Part shown: positions 10,683-21,552 of the stretch, one piece after another
How positions within the stretch are numbered: position 1 is the stretch's first letter
Layout of the letters: each line of letters starts with the position of its first letter
Assembly (NCBI GenBank): GCA_007026445.1
Contig: VDMD01000001.1
Coordinates: forward strand, 2,914,001-2,978,000
From: Schizophyllum amplum
Taxonomy: Eukaryota > Basidiomycota > Agaricomycetes > Agaricales > Schizophyllaceae
Length of the DNA stretch: 64,000 nucleotides
Direction: 5' to 3'
Translations under genes and position numbers: made by a program
The notes under the pieces: generated by a model
Told to the model about the DNA's origin: nothing
What the model saw: the letters and a program-made list of their open reading frames with translations, nothing else
Database searches by the model: none

Positions 10683-13338
10683 ATGTACCGGCCGTCGCGT
10701 CTGCTCGTCGGACTTGGCCTTGCTGCCTGCGCGCAGGCGTTCTACCTCCCAGGGGCGGCCCCTCACAACTATGTCGAAGGAGAGCAGGTCGACCTCTTCG
10801 TGAACGCGCTCACGCCCATGCTCTCGGGCAGCGATGATATAAAGCTAGTGCGTTGCTAACAGTATCCCCCACGCCCTACTGACCACATCGACCCGCAGAA
10901 ATCCATGATCAACTGTGAGTGCAGTTGCGCCGTGCACACGCTGTGCGAGCCTTGACGCGCGCGCTAGACGACTATTACAATCCCCGCTTGCGTTTCTGCG
11001 AGCCTGAAGGCGGGCCAAAGAAACAATCCGAATCCCTGGGCTCCATCCTTTTTGGAGACCGCATCTTCAACTCGCCATACGACGTGCGTGAGCGCTTTCC
11101 GATCCTCGGCGCCCCGTGCCCGCATATGTTTCCGCGCTGACGATGGCGTCGCGTCCCCCAGATCGAGATGCTCCGTAAGAACGGGACGTGTGAGGTTCTG
11201 TGCGTACAGGATGACGTGACGCCGGAGGACGCGAAATTCATCAACGACCGCATACGAGAGGACTACGCGCTGAACTGGATCGTGGACGGGCTGCCCGCGG
11301 CGGAGATGAAGGTCGACGTGCGCACGAATGAGCTGTTCTTCGACATGGGCTTCAACCTCGGTGACAACGAGGGTCCGAGGAACGAGCTGCCTGCGCTGAA
11401 CAACCACTACGATATTGTGCTCAAGTGCGTGTGGGATTGCAGGCGGGAGTTGGTCGGGGGCGCTTAATCGTCGCAGATATCACGAACCGACGCCGGGGAA
11501 CTACCGCGTTGTAGGTGTGCTCGTGTGGCCGGCGAGCATTGGGGGTTCGCAAGATGCGGCTTCAGCGGCCTGCGATCCGGAGAACGCGACACCGCTCATC
11601 CTGGACGAGACAATAACTCAAAGCGTTCGCTATACCTACAAGGTCATCTGGAGTGTGCGTATCGTGGTAACCCTTGCGCGACATTGGTTGAAGGATTTTC
11701 AGGAATCCGACACACCTTGGGCGACGCGGTGGGACAACTACCTCCATATCTTCGACCCGCGCATCCACTGGTTCAGCTTGATCAACTCCCTTGTTATTGT
11801 CGTGTTTTTATGCGTGATGGTCTCGATGATCCTCTTGCGCAGTGTCTCTCGCGACGTCCGTCACCATTCCGATTTACATCTTGCATTTACTAACCGACAC
11901 CCAGATCTCGCGGTATAACGCGATCGACCTGAGTGTAGGCTTGGACGCTTTGCTACACCTCCATCTGGTACTCACTTTATGTGTAGGAAGATGTGCAGGA
12001 AGACTGGGGCTGGAAGCTCGTGCATGGCGAAGTCTTCCGCACACCGACAAACCCAACCGTCCTGTCCGTCATGGTCGGCAACGGTGCGCAGCTCTGCGCG
12101 ATGGTCTCCGTTACGCTTGTTTTCGCACTTTTGGGCTTCCTGTCGCCCTCCAATCGCGGCTCACTCGCAACAGTGATGATCGTATGCTGGACTTTGTTTG
12201 GCGGGTACGTCAACATGAGCTGAACATGCGCTGCATGTGCTAGACTGACGGTCCTGTTTAGCGTCGGCGGCTACGTCTCAGCAAGGCTGTATGCTACCAT
12301 GGGTGGCACTGACCGGCGCAAGAATGCATTCCTGACGGCGACTATACTGCCGACGTCAGTATTCCTTTGCTCAACTGCAAGCCGTCGAGCTAACTAAAAG
12401 CTGCCATAGCATCATATTCGCTGTCGTTTTCCTGCTCAACCTTTTCCTCCTCATGGCGGGGTCGTCTGGCGCCGTGCCATTCGGGACGATGCTGGCTATC
12501 GTTGTGCTCTGGTTCGGCATCTCCGCGCCATTGTCGGCTGTGGGGGCGTACTACGGGTCCAAGCATGGGGTACGCGTCGGCCGACGTTGTCTGTGGCCGA
12601 GGCTGACTGGTTTGCGAAGGGCGTACCGAACCCGGTCCGTGTCAATCAAATCCCGCGTCAAATCCCACCGACACCAAAATACCTGCATCCCTGGGTGCGT
12701 ATGCTATTCTCCATGATCTCGCCGTCTTCTGAATGTCAGTTTGCAGGCCGCCGCGCTCTTGAGTGGCATTTTGCCCTTCGGCGCCGCGTTCGTTGAGATG
12801 TATTTTGTGATGTCAAGCCTGTTCGCGTCGCGGGCGTACTATGCATTCGGCTTCCTGGCGTTGACAGCGGGCGTGGTGGCGCTAACTACAGCAACTGTGA
12901 CGATTCTGTTCACCTACTTTATCCTGTGTGCGGAGGAGTATCGGTGCGTTTTTGTTCAGTCCATGTTTCCTTTGCGTTCCCTTGCGTCTCGCCTGTCCTC
13001 CCCTTGCTTCTGGATCGACTGCTAACTTGTTCGTACAGCTGGCATTGGCGCGCATTCCTGACGGGTGGTGGCTCGGCGTTCTGGCTGCTCGCCTACGGCT
13101 TGTTTTACTGGATGTCGCGGCTCTCGCTGGACTCGTTCTCGAGCGTCGTCCTGTACCTGGGATATTTGCTGCTGTTGGTGTTGCTGGACTTCCTAGTCAC
13201 AGGTGCGTTGATTCTGCCTCCTATCTTACGGTCCCGAGTCAAGACTGACTGGCTCCTTCCTTTCTCACAGGCACCATTGGATTCGTGGCGTCCTACTGGG
13301 CCGTCCGCCGGTTATATAGCGCCATTCGGATCGACTGA
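10683..13338 (+). CDS. transmembrane 9 superfamily protein (EMP70/TM9SF type)
   Basis: Nonaspanin of Golgi and endosomal membranes, implicated in sorting of membrane cargo. Exons: 10683-10847, 10899-10914, 10968-11083, 11162-11424, 11477-11654, 11703-11855, 11905-11934, 11987-12204, 12262-12354, 12410-12569, 12620-12694, 12747-12943, 13039-13202, 13271-13338; 631 residues. A signal peptide (cleaved near AQAFYLPG) precedes the lumenal domain with VEGEQVDLFVN, DYYNPRLRFCEP and the YHEPTPGNYRVVG segment. Then comes ESDTPWATRWDNYL, EDWGWKLVHGEVFR and about nine membrane spans, including the conserved NQIPRQIP and LLSGILPFGAAFVEMYF. Two exons are only 16 and 30 nt. Confidence 0.95.
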
Positions 13339-14379
13339 GCGCAGTGAGCATTGTCGACGAGGAGTGTAGATGCTCGTGGGCTGTAACCATCGAATGCATT
13401 GTCTGTACTTAGAATGAAACCTAGCTCTACGCACCAACCTGTAATGCTGTCTTTCTCACCCGTGCTTCCACCGGCAACAGGTCGAGTCAAGTGCGTGAGT
13501 GCCGCTCGCGTATTCGTCCAGATGACTCACATGGTGCCCGGCCGGACCGGATACATGATGTTGAACTCTCAACCTCCATTTTGCTCCTTGCCTTCAAGTT
13601 TGAATCAAGGTCACCAGACGTAGCAAAGGTTGGAGGGGGGTAGAGAGCATCGCAGTGCTTGGATGTCTGTAATTCTTGTATTGTAGTTCGACTTTGGGGC
13701 CACAACATTCGATTTGATTGGCCGGTGCCGCAAAGTCTTTCTTACGCTACCGGCGTGATGCTGGGAATTCAGAGACTCCCAGCATATGGAATGCGGTCTC
13801 TGTGCGTCGCAGAAGCGTCCAGGTGTCCCAAGAACGGTTAGGCGCGCTGCAGACTTGGGGTCTCCAGTCGCCATCCATCACCGGCACAACTCGGCAGAGC
13901 GGTCGGGCGGCGGCCCATCTCCGTATGTCAATCCCCTTCTAAGTTCTCGCCGCCAATTGTTTTCGGCCCGCACGTCTTCCCTCCTGCCACATACTAAAGT
14001 GGTGCGTGGCGCATATCGTGCGCATCGCCGCCTGGCTGACCATCGTCCCCTGCAGCGAGCGAGGAAGTGCTTGTCGGAGGCAGTGTGGCGCCTGAGTTGT
14101 CGATTTTGTGGCAAGCGTAGTCAAGCCAGCGAGAGAGAGTGGAGTGCGCCGCTATGCAAGCTGTTGCCGCACAGGATGCGCCCCCTTTGCTCGGTGCGCA
14201 GCCGTTCCCGACGGGCGAACCCGGAGAGATAGAAGGGAGAAGCAGAGAACAAACAGAGGGTGGTGCTTTGGGTGCGCGATGGAGACCTTTCGTTTGGTGA
14301 TCGGTATGGCTGACGTTCGCTGGGCGTACACGCAGCTCACACGCATTATGAATTCAACGACAACACCGGTGGCACCGAG
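13339..14379. other. intergenic gap of about 1 kb
   Basis: No gene is supported. Short open frames occur on both strands but lack composition bias or family resemblance. It contains the downstream flank of the TM9SF gene and the promoter/leader of the zinc-finger gene; an upstream leader exon for the latter cannot be excluded. Confidence 0.55.
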
Positions 14380-17300
14380 ATGCGGACAGCGCCCAGTGGG
14401 CAGCGCGACGATACCAGCGTGGCAAGCGCTGTACAAGATCACCCCACCCCCGCCCCGCCGGCCACCAAGACCAATACAAACGAGTTCTCAGACTACGAAG
14501 ACGATGATGAGGATATCGACCCTGATGCGCCCCCAGTCGTGTTTGGGTTCATGGACCTTGGCGACATGCTGCCCACCGAAGTGCGTGAGGCAACAGAGCA
14601 GATTGACCCTATCCGCACCAAAGCCGACGCCTTAGGCATGGACAAGAAACTCGTCGCACGCAGCTCGCACTTCCGCTCATCACGCTCCACGACCCCGAGC
14701 CTTCGCGCACCTGCTTCTCGCATGTCCCGTACCCCGCGGCTCTCGTCGCCCTTCAACAACCTTCGCCTCTCTACGCCTGGTCCTGCGTCCGGCCGCGAGC
14801 GCTCCATATCACAGTCCTCCTCCAACGCTTCTATCGGTACCCGCATTGACGGGCGGTCAGCCCCCGCTCACTGCCCATACTGCGACCGGCGCTACGCCCG
14901 TGAGATCGACATGCAGCGCCACGTGGAGACAAGCTGTCAAGAGGCCGCCAGATCCATGCATGAGGGCACTCCGGAGAGCAGTACGCTTGGCCTGTCCCAA
15001 GGCTGGCAGTATCGCATTCAAAACCATGTATGCGAAGTTTGCGGCATGAGGTTGTCACGAAGGGATGCGCTCACCCGACACCTCTTCAATCAGCATCGCC
15101 GACGCACGCCGAAGGTCAAGAAGACGGGAGGGCGTCTACCGACTTCAGCTGCGATGTTGGCGGCCCGTGCCACGGGCGGTAGTACCGACGGAAACTTGTC
15201 TGGCGATATGAAGCATGAAGTCAAGCTGGAGGATGAAGAAGGGCTGGGTGTTGGTCTCAGCCAGCCCGCGCAGGAACGCAATAGCAAGAACGGTTCGTCT
15301 TCCGAGCTTACCGACCTGGACTACTTTGAATCGGAAGACGAATCGGCGAAAGGCGCACACCAAGAGGCAGAGTCCCCGAACACGCTCATCACGGATGGCA
15401 TCATCGGCCGCCTACCTGGAAACCCTCGCAAACGCACGCAGTCTGTCGCTAGCGCAGAAGACATGGCTATCGAGCGACGCGAGTCTTTTACTAGTTCCGC
15501 AGACGTGCCCCTCCATCAGGTGCACGGCGGGGTCCCAGAAGACCGCCGTGACTCTCTAAACTCCGCAACGAGCTCCAGAGACATACCGCTTGCACAGGTA
15601 CAGGGGGGCCACCGTCTCGTTCCTGCACGGGTGGAACAGGGTCTGACCGCACCTGCGGGCCACCACAGCACCAAGCGCCAGAAAAAGACACGCTTCTGGA
15701 CATACTCCAAATCCCCCGAGCCGCACCCGCGACCCGCCCGCACGCCGTCCCCCATGAACATCGACATGACACCGGGACCCGCGCGGTCCTCCTTACCGGC
15801 GCCCCAAAGTGCCGCCTCGTCGAGCACGCCAGACAACACCAAGGGTCTCAACCCCGCGGCCCGCGAAGCCGTCCTCCGCGCCGATGACCTCGCACACATC
15901 CTCGACCCCTATCGCGTCAAGTGCCGCAGGTGCGGGACAGTGATAAAGCTGAGCGACAAGTTGCCGTGGATGCTGCGGATGTGGCAGAGGCACAAGTTGA
16001 CGAGAGGGTGTCTTGCGGGAACCGGACGGACGGCGCCTTGGCCGAGACGACAGGGGCCAGGAAGTGGGGGTGATGGGCAAGGCGGCAGCCAAGCGGGCGC
16101 TGACCGCGGGGAAGGTGGCACCGGCGGCAAGGGGGCTGCTACTAACGGTCAGACGCATGGGGGCGGGGCCGCGAAAGGTGGCGCGCCAGCTGGTGGCGAG
16201 ATGCATGATGCTGGACATCAGCGAGTTATGGTGTGTATAGTGGATGTCTCTGGCCTTGCACGCAGATTCTGACAACAGCAGGCATACACGTCAGGGCCAC
16301 AATCTATCGCCGCCGACAAGGCTATCCGTACGCGGCTCTGGGCAGCCTCTCCTTCCCCTGCGCCATCTTCCATTCATGGCGAGGGAAGAGATCAGCAAAC
16401 GAGCATTGCACCCCGTGTGCCATCGATCCGAATCAAGGAGGAAGAGCCTGTGACGCTCTTCTCCCAACGTATGCCAGCGGTCGACTGGGTGCAACAGAAT
16501 GAAGCGTATGCACGGGCGCTTGGTTTGGACATCGACGAGGATGCGACATTGCATCCACCGCCTGCCACCGGGCTTTCAGAGTAAGATCGTCTTGTGTGCT
16601 CATAACGAGAGTTATTGCTTACAGGACCTCAGCGAGTCGCAGGCTACGTTTGCCACCCATGAACGACCTCTGACGCCGCCTGGCCACTCCTCGGGCGATA
16701 TGCCAGTGGCAAGCTCGAGCCGTCGTTTCCAGAAAGTGGAAGAGGAGGATGACAAGGCGCTGCTCAGGCGGCAGGATGCAGACTCGCCGCCTGCGAGTCC
16801 GAGGTTCAGGACAGCCATGGGCGGTCGCCCAGTGTATCATTTGTGAGGCTTTTATCGCTGCCCGCCGCTGCATTGATGCTAATCGGTCGCTCAGGACCAC
16901 CGATGCACGGGAAGAATCGGTACCGCTTGATTGGGAAATGGGGACCTCCGCTCGCAAGCGCAAACGCCCCTGGTCCACTACCATGTCCATCGAGGACAAC
17001 GATGAGGGCTACGGCAGCGGTGCCAGCGAGTCCGACTCCGATTTCGAAACCGGCAAGGGGAAGGCCTCGCGCGCCAAGCCCAAGCGCGCCAAAGGCAGAG
17101 CCGCGTCCAAACCCAACCGTAAGCGTAAGATGGACAAGCACACGACGCCCGCGGGGACGTATCGCCGCGGCCGGCCGCCCAAGAACGAGCAGCCGCAGAC
17201 TTCCGCCCCCGCGCCAGGCATCCCCGATACAGAGGCGGACGACGCGAAGCTGCAGACCGGCGACTGGGCGGGACGCATCTACGACACGCGCTGCCCGCAC

Positions 17301-17579
17301 TGCAAGGCCAAGTTCGGGCGGCCAGCGGATGTCCGCCGGCACGTCGCGTACATCTGCCCGGCGCTGCAGGGGAAGCGCTCGTTGACGGACTGTACGTGCG
17401 TGCGGTGTGGCGCGGTTATGGCGCGGCCGGACGCGCTGGAGCGGCATCATAGGAGCGCGTTTGACTGCGTGGATGGGACGGTGAGGAAGGTGTGGCCGAT
17501 GGGCAAACCGGATGTCAAGTCGACGCCAAAGGCGACGTCGAGGCGCCGCAGGAAAGTGAAGGCGAAGAAGGACGACTGA
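14380..17579 (+). CDS. large C2H2-type zinc-finger protein with fingers at both ends
   Basis: Probably nuclear and DNA-binding; I do not recognise a named orthologue. Exons: 14380-16230, 16282-16580, 16633-16842, 16895-17579; 1,014 residues. The joins are supported by clear coding sense in exon 2 (RIKEEPVTLFSQRMPAVDW) and exon 3 (ESQATFATHERPLTPP). An acidic start (residues ~35-55) is followed by two fingers, HCPYCDRRY and HVCEVCGMRLSRRDALTRH (about residues 165-245). About 250 disordered residues then lead to a Cys pair CRRCGTVIKLS, a Gly-rich patch, and basic AT-hook-like stretches (RRGRPPK). A second finger pair, CPHCKAKFGRPADVRRH and CVRCGAVMARPDALERHH, lies close to the C terminus. Exon 3 needs the acceptor ending at 16632 to keep frame. 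The start is provisional because a leader exon could lie upstream. Confidence 0.75.
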
Positions 17580-18370
17580 TCTAAGGTGTACTGCAGGGTG
17601 GATTTATCGGAACGTTTCAAGTCCAAGTGAACGTAGGTCAATTTATGTCGTTACGGAACCATATATATGTTTATGCACATGCAATACAGTATACTATCTG
17701 TAGTTCTAACTTCTGACCTGAGTCTGCGCTGCGCAATCCAGAGGTGGAAGGATTGAAATGGCGTGGGAACAAGCACGTGGGTAGGAGAAGGTCCCGAACG
17801 AGTCAACTTGATTTGAACTTGATATACAGTACTCTTGAACTTGTTGCTTCGTCCACGTCTTGCACTCTTCTCGCAGGACCCCGGTTCAAGTGCATTTGGC
17901 CTAGTCTATGCGCTCATCTCTGCTCGAAACATCCAGACGTCGACTTACACCTTCTCACCAATTCGAAGGACTAAGGGACACCGGACGCAGGGACTCGGAC
18001 TCAGTAAACCTGTGCGCTGCCAAGGGCTCCGTGCTTTGCAAGCCACTAATGTACGCCGATACCAACCTCATAGCCCAGTCTTGGATGCGACAGCATCATT
18101 GGCCCACCACTTTCATGCCACGCGTGTCAAGACAGCCTCACTGGGAACTTCGAAAACGCCGGCTGCCAGCGCTTGCATGATGATCATCTCAATGGCCTTC
18201 GGGAGTGTTACAGTACGCTTACTGATGGATCCTTCCTACACATATCAGGTACCCATATTCTGTATAAGAGCATTCCCGCAAATGTCGGCGCGTCTATAAA
18301 AGCGAAGTGAGGTCAAGAATCAAGGCCTCCGTCCCTGACCAGCCTTGACATAGTGTTCCTGCTGGATACC
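17580..18370. other. intergenic, promoter side of the seven-span gene
   Basis: About 790 bp without a supported gene. AT content rises near 17640-17700 behind the zinc-finger gene. A TATA box lies at 18295-18301. Confidence 0.55.
18295..18301 (+). promoter_or_regulatory. TATA box of the seven-span membrane protein gene
   Basis: TATAAAA lies 70-76 bp before the ATG at 18371, the expected spacing for a short leader. Most housekeeping genes in the window lack such a clean TATA box, so this gene may be inducible. Confidence 0.5.
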
Positions 18371-19813
18371 ATGGCTGACGATAGGCTTATTCGAACATGC
18401 TTCGTTAGCTTCGCGGTCCAGACGATACTACAGGGCCTCTTCCTCTCCTTGGCCACCCTTTCTGTCTATTTCATGCTTCGAAGACGATCTGTGAAGACAC
18501 CTATGGACACCTGCGTGCTGGCTGGAGTCGCCATTGTCATCGCCTGTGTTACTACAGTACGTCGTATTCATGAATATCTGCTGCGGGCCGCTCACGGGGT
18601 TTTTTTTACAGCATTGGACCTTATCGTTCCTGCGACTCTTCAGGACTTTCTTCAAAAATGACATTCAGGATCCCGGTGCATACATCGCGGACGCGAACGA
18701 ACTGCTTTATTGCGTGAAAACGCTCCTGCTGTACATTTCGGTCACGATTTCTGACCTGCTTCTTGTGAGACTCGAAGCTCCCTGTCGCCATCCATGATCA
18801 GTACGCTCATCAAGCACAGATTCACCGATTGTACATCGTTTGGCAAGATCGCTCGATAGTCGTCGGTCTGCCAATCTTTCTGCTGCTTGCGACCATCGGT
18901 AAGAACAATCCATGCGCGTTGAATAACGTCGTTCAGCTGATCATCCGCGCTTTGCAGCTGTTGAAGGCGGCGAATTCGCACATCATTTTGTCGTAAGTTT
19001 CCAGTCATTTCGTTTGCAGCCGAAAGTGCATCGAACACGAGCCAGGATGAGTCCGTGGGTGGTTCGCTCTTCGACACTCAGTTATCCGCCTGGATAATCA
19101 CTATATTTGTCCTGGATATTGTGTAAGTAAGGCATCCCCTTATCTCCTGCGTTGGAAGATGCTTGAATTTTATGCCCAGACTAAATGCATACTGTGCAGG
19201 TAAATCCGTCCTTATGCTGCTTGTATGTAACTCTGACATGTCGATTCAGCGATGATATCGTGGCGTATTTGGAAAGCCGGGTGTGGTGTCGTGCGCTTCG
19301 ACGGTCCTCGCCTCACGGTACGCCGCCGCTCCAACGTCCGAACAACCTCGGTTTGGTTGACATGCATCTACAGGAAAGCCTGATCATACTCATTGAGAGC
19401 GCAGGCATTTATCTGTATGTTGCCGTGTCAAATATATGTCGTGTTGCCACATATCACTGATATGGCTGATGCACAGCACTTACGATATCGCCTCTCTGAT
19501 CCTCTACCTGCTGCAGGACGACGTCTTTCTACTCGTCGTTGATTGCACCCCGGCAGTCGCTGCTATCACGTACATGCTCATCAACGTCCGTGTCTCACTT
19601 GGGATCGCTCGACAAGGAGTACCGACACGACCTAGTGGGCTGGATTGGGCGGTGGCAAGTAATCCAGCGGCGCACCACGCGGTCAGCCTCGGCGTCGAGC
19701 AGGCCAACCTGGGAGCCGAGGGTATACATGACAAGGTGCTAGCGATGGAGACCATGGCTGATGGCCGTGGCTTGGAACTGCGTGTTCTGACCTCTGCGTC
19801 GACAAGTCGTTAG
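18371..19813 (+). CDS. orphan seven-span membrane protein (agaricomycete family)
   Basis: Belongs to the large, uncharacterised group of seven-span proteins abundant in mushroom-forming fungi; function is unknown. Exons: 18371-18556, 18612-18764, 18820-18898, 18958-18992, 19046-19122, 19180-19199, 19250-19317, 19374-19414, 19477-19813; 331 residues. Hydrophobic segments can be placed near residues 8-30, 45-62, 88-113, 122-142, 155-180, 200-225 and 235-255. Family-type motifs are DPGAYIADANE, RLYIVWQDRS, MISWRIWK and the last-span end INVRVSLG. The tail of about 75 residues is polar and presumably cytosolic. One exon is only 20 nt. The gene has a TATA box and a truncated relative 0.6 kb downstream, so the locus looks like a small, turning-over family. 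Confidence 0.75.
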
Positions 19814-20384
19814 CCATCACACATGACGAGGGTCGATAATTTTCGAGAAACAGATTTTTCACAACATCATGCCACCAACGTGTTCCGAAGGATACGGATA
19901 CAATGTCAAGCAATAAATCTTAGACCTCACGAGCTTGGAGGGACTGGGAATCACCAGTGAGTACGCCTTTCCGATTATCAGACGTACAGGCCGGCAGCTG
20001 AACAAACAATTCAGGACACACGAAATTAGCGGCAGCGAGTTCCCGGCGTCATTTCCGCCACAGCTATGTATACCTGTATGTCCCAGCCGGACTCTGCAAA
20101 CTCTTTGATTGCCCTCCATATCATGTGAGAGGATGAGCTTCTGCCGCATCCAGTGCGCCTTCAAACCTGCCAGCCGCATATCACAGTACTAGTCACGATG
20201 GACTCAGGACGAACGCCTGCAGCAAGAACCTGAAGCAACTGCGAACCAGCGCGGAACCCAGTAAGTACGGTGCCTACTACCGGTGGAAGTCCACCCACTC
20301 TCGGGCAGCGATCCCACAATGCGATGGCACGTGCGAATGTTCATGAACGGTCAGTGCATAGCGAGTCCTTTGCTTCTTACCATC
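19814..20384. other. intergenic between seven-span gene and its truncated relative
   Basis: No gene seen in about 570 bp; it may contain decayed promoter sequence of the truncated copy. Confidence 0.5.
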
Positions 20385-21332
20385 ATGAAGGGCGACACAG
20401 CGATACGGGCCGTTGCTGTGGGCTTTGCCGTCCATACCCTCCTCCAATGCCTCTTCGCCTCCGTCGCTTTCCTTTCTCTGTACTTTATATTTCTAGCGCC
20501 TACGCCATTCTTTCCTTTGTCACCTACTCCATGCATGATGGCAGTGTTCTACTTAAGCCCCTTATTAAGGGGGTCCAGCGAAGGTAACCCTTAGGTCCTT
20601 AACATCAACTTAGTTAAGTATGAAGTTAAGGGCTCATGTTAAGTACGACAAAAAATGACATTGGGCTACGAAGTGCCTAGTCGGCACCTGCGGGATCGTA
20701 TTCATCCCCAGAGCCTGGCAGAGCACCATCACCGGGCTCTTTGTCCCTCGCCTCCGGGAGTGCCAGCAGCCGCTCCTCATCTGCAAACACTGGCCTGCAA
20801 CGAAGAGCACCGGCTGGCTTCTTCAAGTTGCACCACCAGATGAAATAGCAACTCCATCAGTTGCGCGTTGACACCAGGTTGACACTCAAATTGAAACAAA
20901 GGATAGCCGTCAAGGCTAGTAAACGCCGCGGATATTGTCAGCCACCGTCGGCCACGCTACGGCCATCTTACATAAGCTTAATTAAGGCTTAGTATCCTGT
21001 GGCTCGATAGCTAACCCTTAAGTTAAGACGTGATTAAGCCTTAGCATAAGTTAAGCCTTAGGCGTTAAGTAGAACACTGCATGCATCATCCACTCCTTTT
21101 TCTCGTCATGATCTCGGCCGCGGAGGTTGCCGCCATCTCGTATATGCACATCAGCGTGGGCGTCTCGCTTGGGATTGCACGTGAGGGGACTTCGACCAGT
21201 CCGGCGAATGTGTTGGAGTGGATGGTGAAGAGCAGTCTTATACAAGGCACGCCAGCTTCGCGACGCGAAATCAACTTCGACACAGACTCGTCGGAGGAAG
21301 CCTACCGCGTGCCAGACCAGGATAAGGTGTAG
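20385..21332 (+). pseudogene. truncated seven-span membrane protein copy split by an inverted-repeat element
   Basis: Two pieces match the gene at 18371-19813. The 5' piece (from 20385) encodes MKGDTAIRAVAVGFAVHTLLQ and the first membrane span, corresponding to that gene's exon 1. The 3' piece (about 21081-21332) encodes EVAAISYMHISVGVSLGIAREG, corresponding to AVAAITYMLINVRVSLGIARQG in its last exon, with a polar tail to a stop. Exons 2-8 are missing and a 540-bp element lies between the pieces, so no intact product can be made. An internal deletion before or with the insertion is the simplest account. Confidence 0.65.
20541..21080. mobile_element. non-autonomous inverted-repeat element (MITE-like), TTAAG-rich ends
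   Basis: The ends are perfect 16-bp inverted repeats: gcagtgttctacttaa at 20541-20556 and its complement at 21065-21080. Each terminal ~100 bp contains six or seven copies of TTAA, mostly as TTAAG/CTTAA, like the subterminal arrays bound by transposases. The middle (about 20650-20960) has no coding signal. The 10 bp outside each end, ATGCATGATG on the left and ATGCATCATC on the right, agree at 8 of 10 positions in direct orientation, possibly an aged target duplication. There is no transposase, so it must have moved in trans. The superfamily is not assigned: the CAGTG tips resemble hAT elements, but the flanking repeat length fits Mutator-like elements better. Confidence 0.7.
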
Positions 21333-21552
21333 GCATCGCCGCCGATCGCGCATTCGGCATTAGTAGTAGGACAGAACTGTGCTATCTCACCTGGCATCTA
21401 TGGATTCTCGGGTTTCGTAACGACTCGAAGTTGAAGTATACAGAGAGTATGCACGTGATCGCGAGACACTTGACCGGCCCCGCTTCCGAAGACAAGTCCT
21501 TTGTCCCCAATTGGTCCGCGACCATCAAGCACTCAAGCGCGCAACGAGAAAG

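Noticed and set aside
16749..17579. Second zinc-finger region as a separate gene
   Set aside because: A 52-nt intron with matching phase (donor 16843, acceptor 16894) joins it to the upstream frame.
17870..17900. tRNA B-box-like GGTTCAAGT
   Set aside because: No T-arm pairing and no matching A box or acceptor stem.
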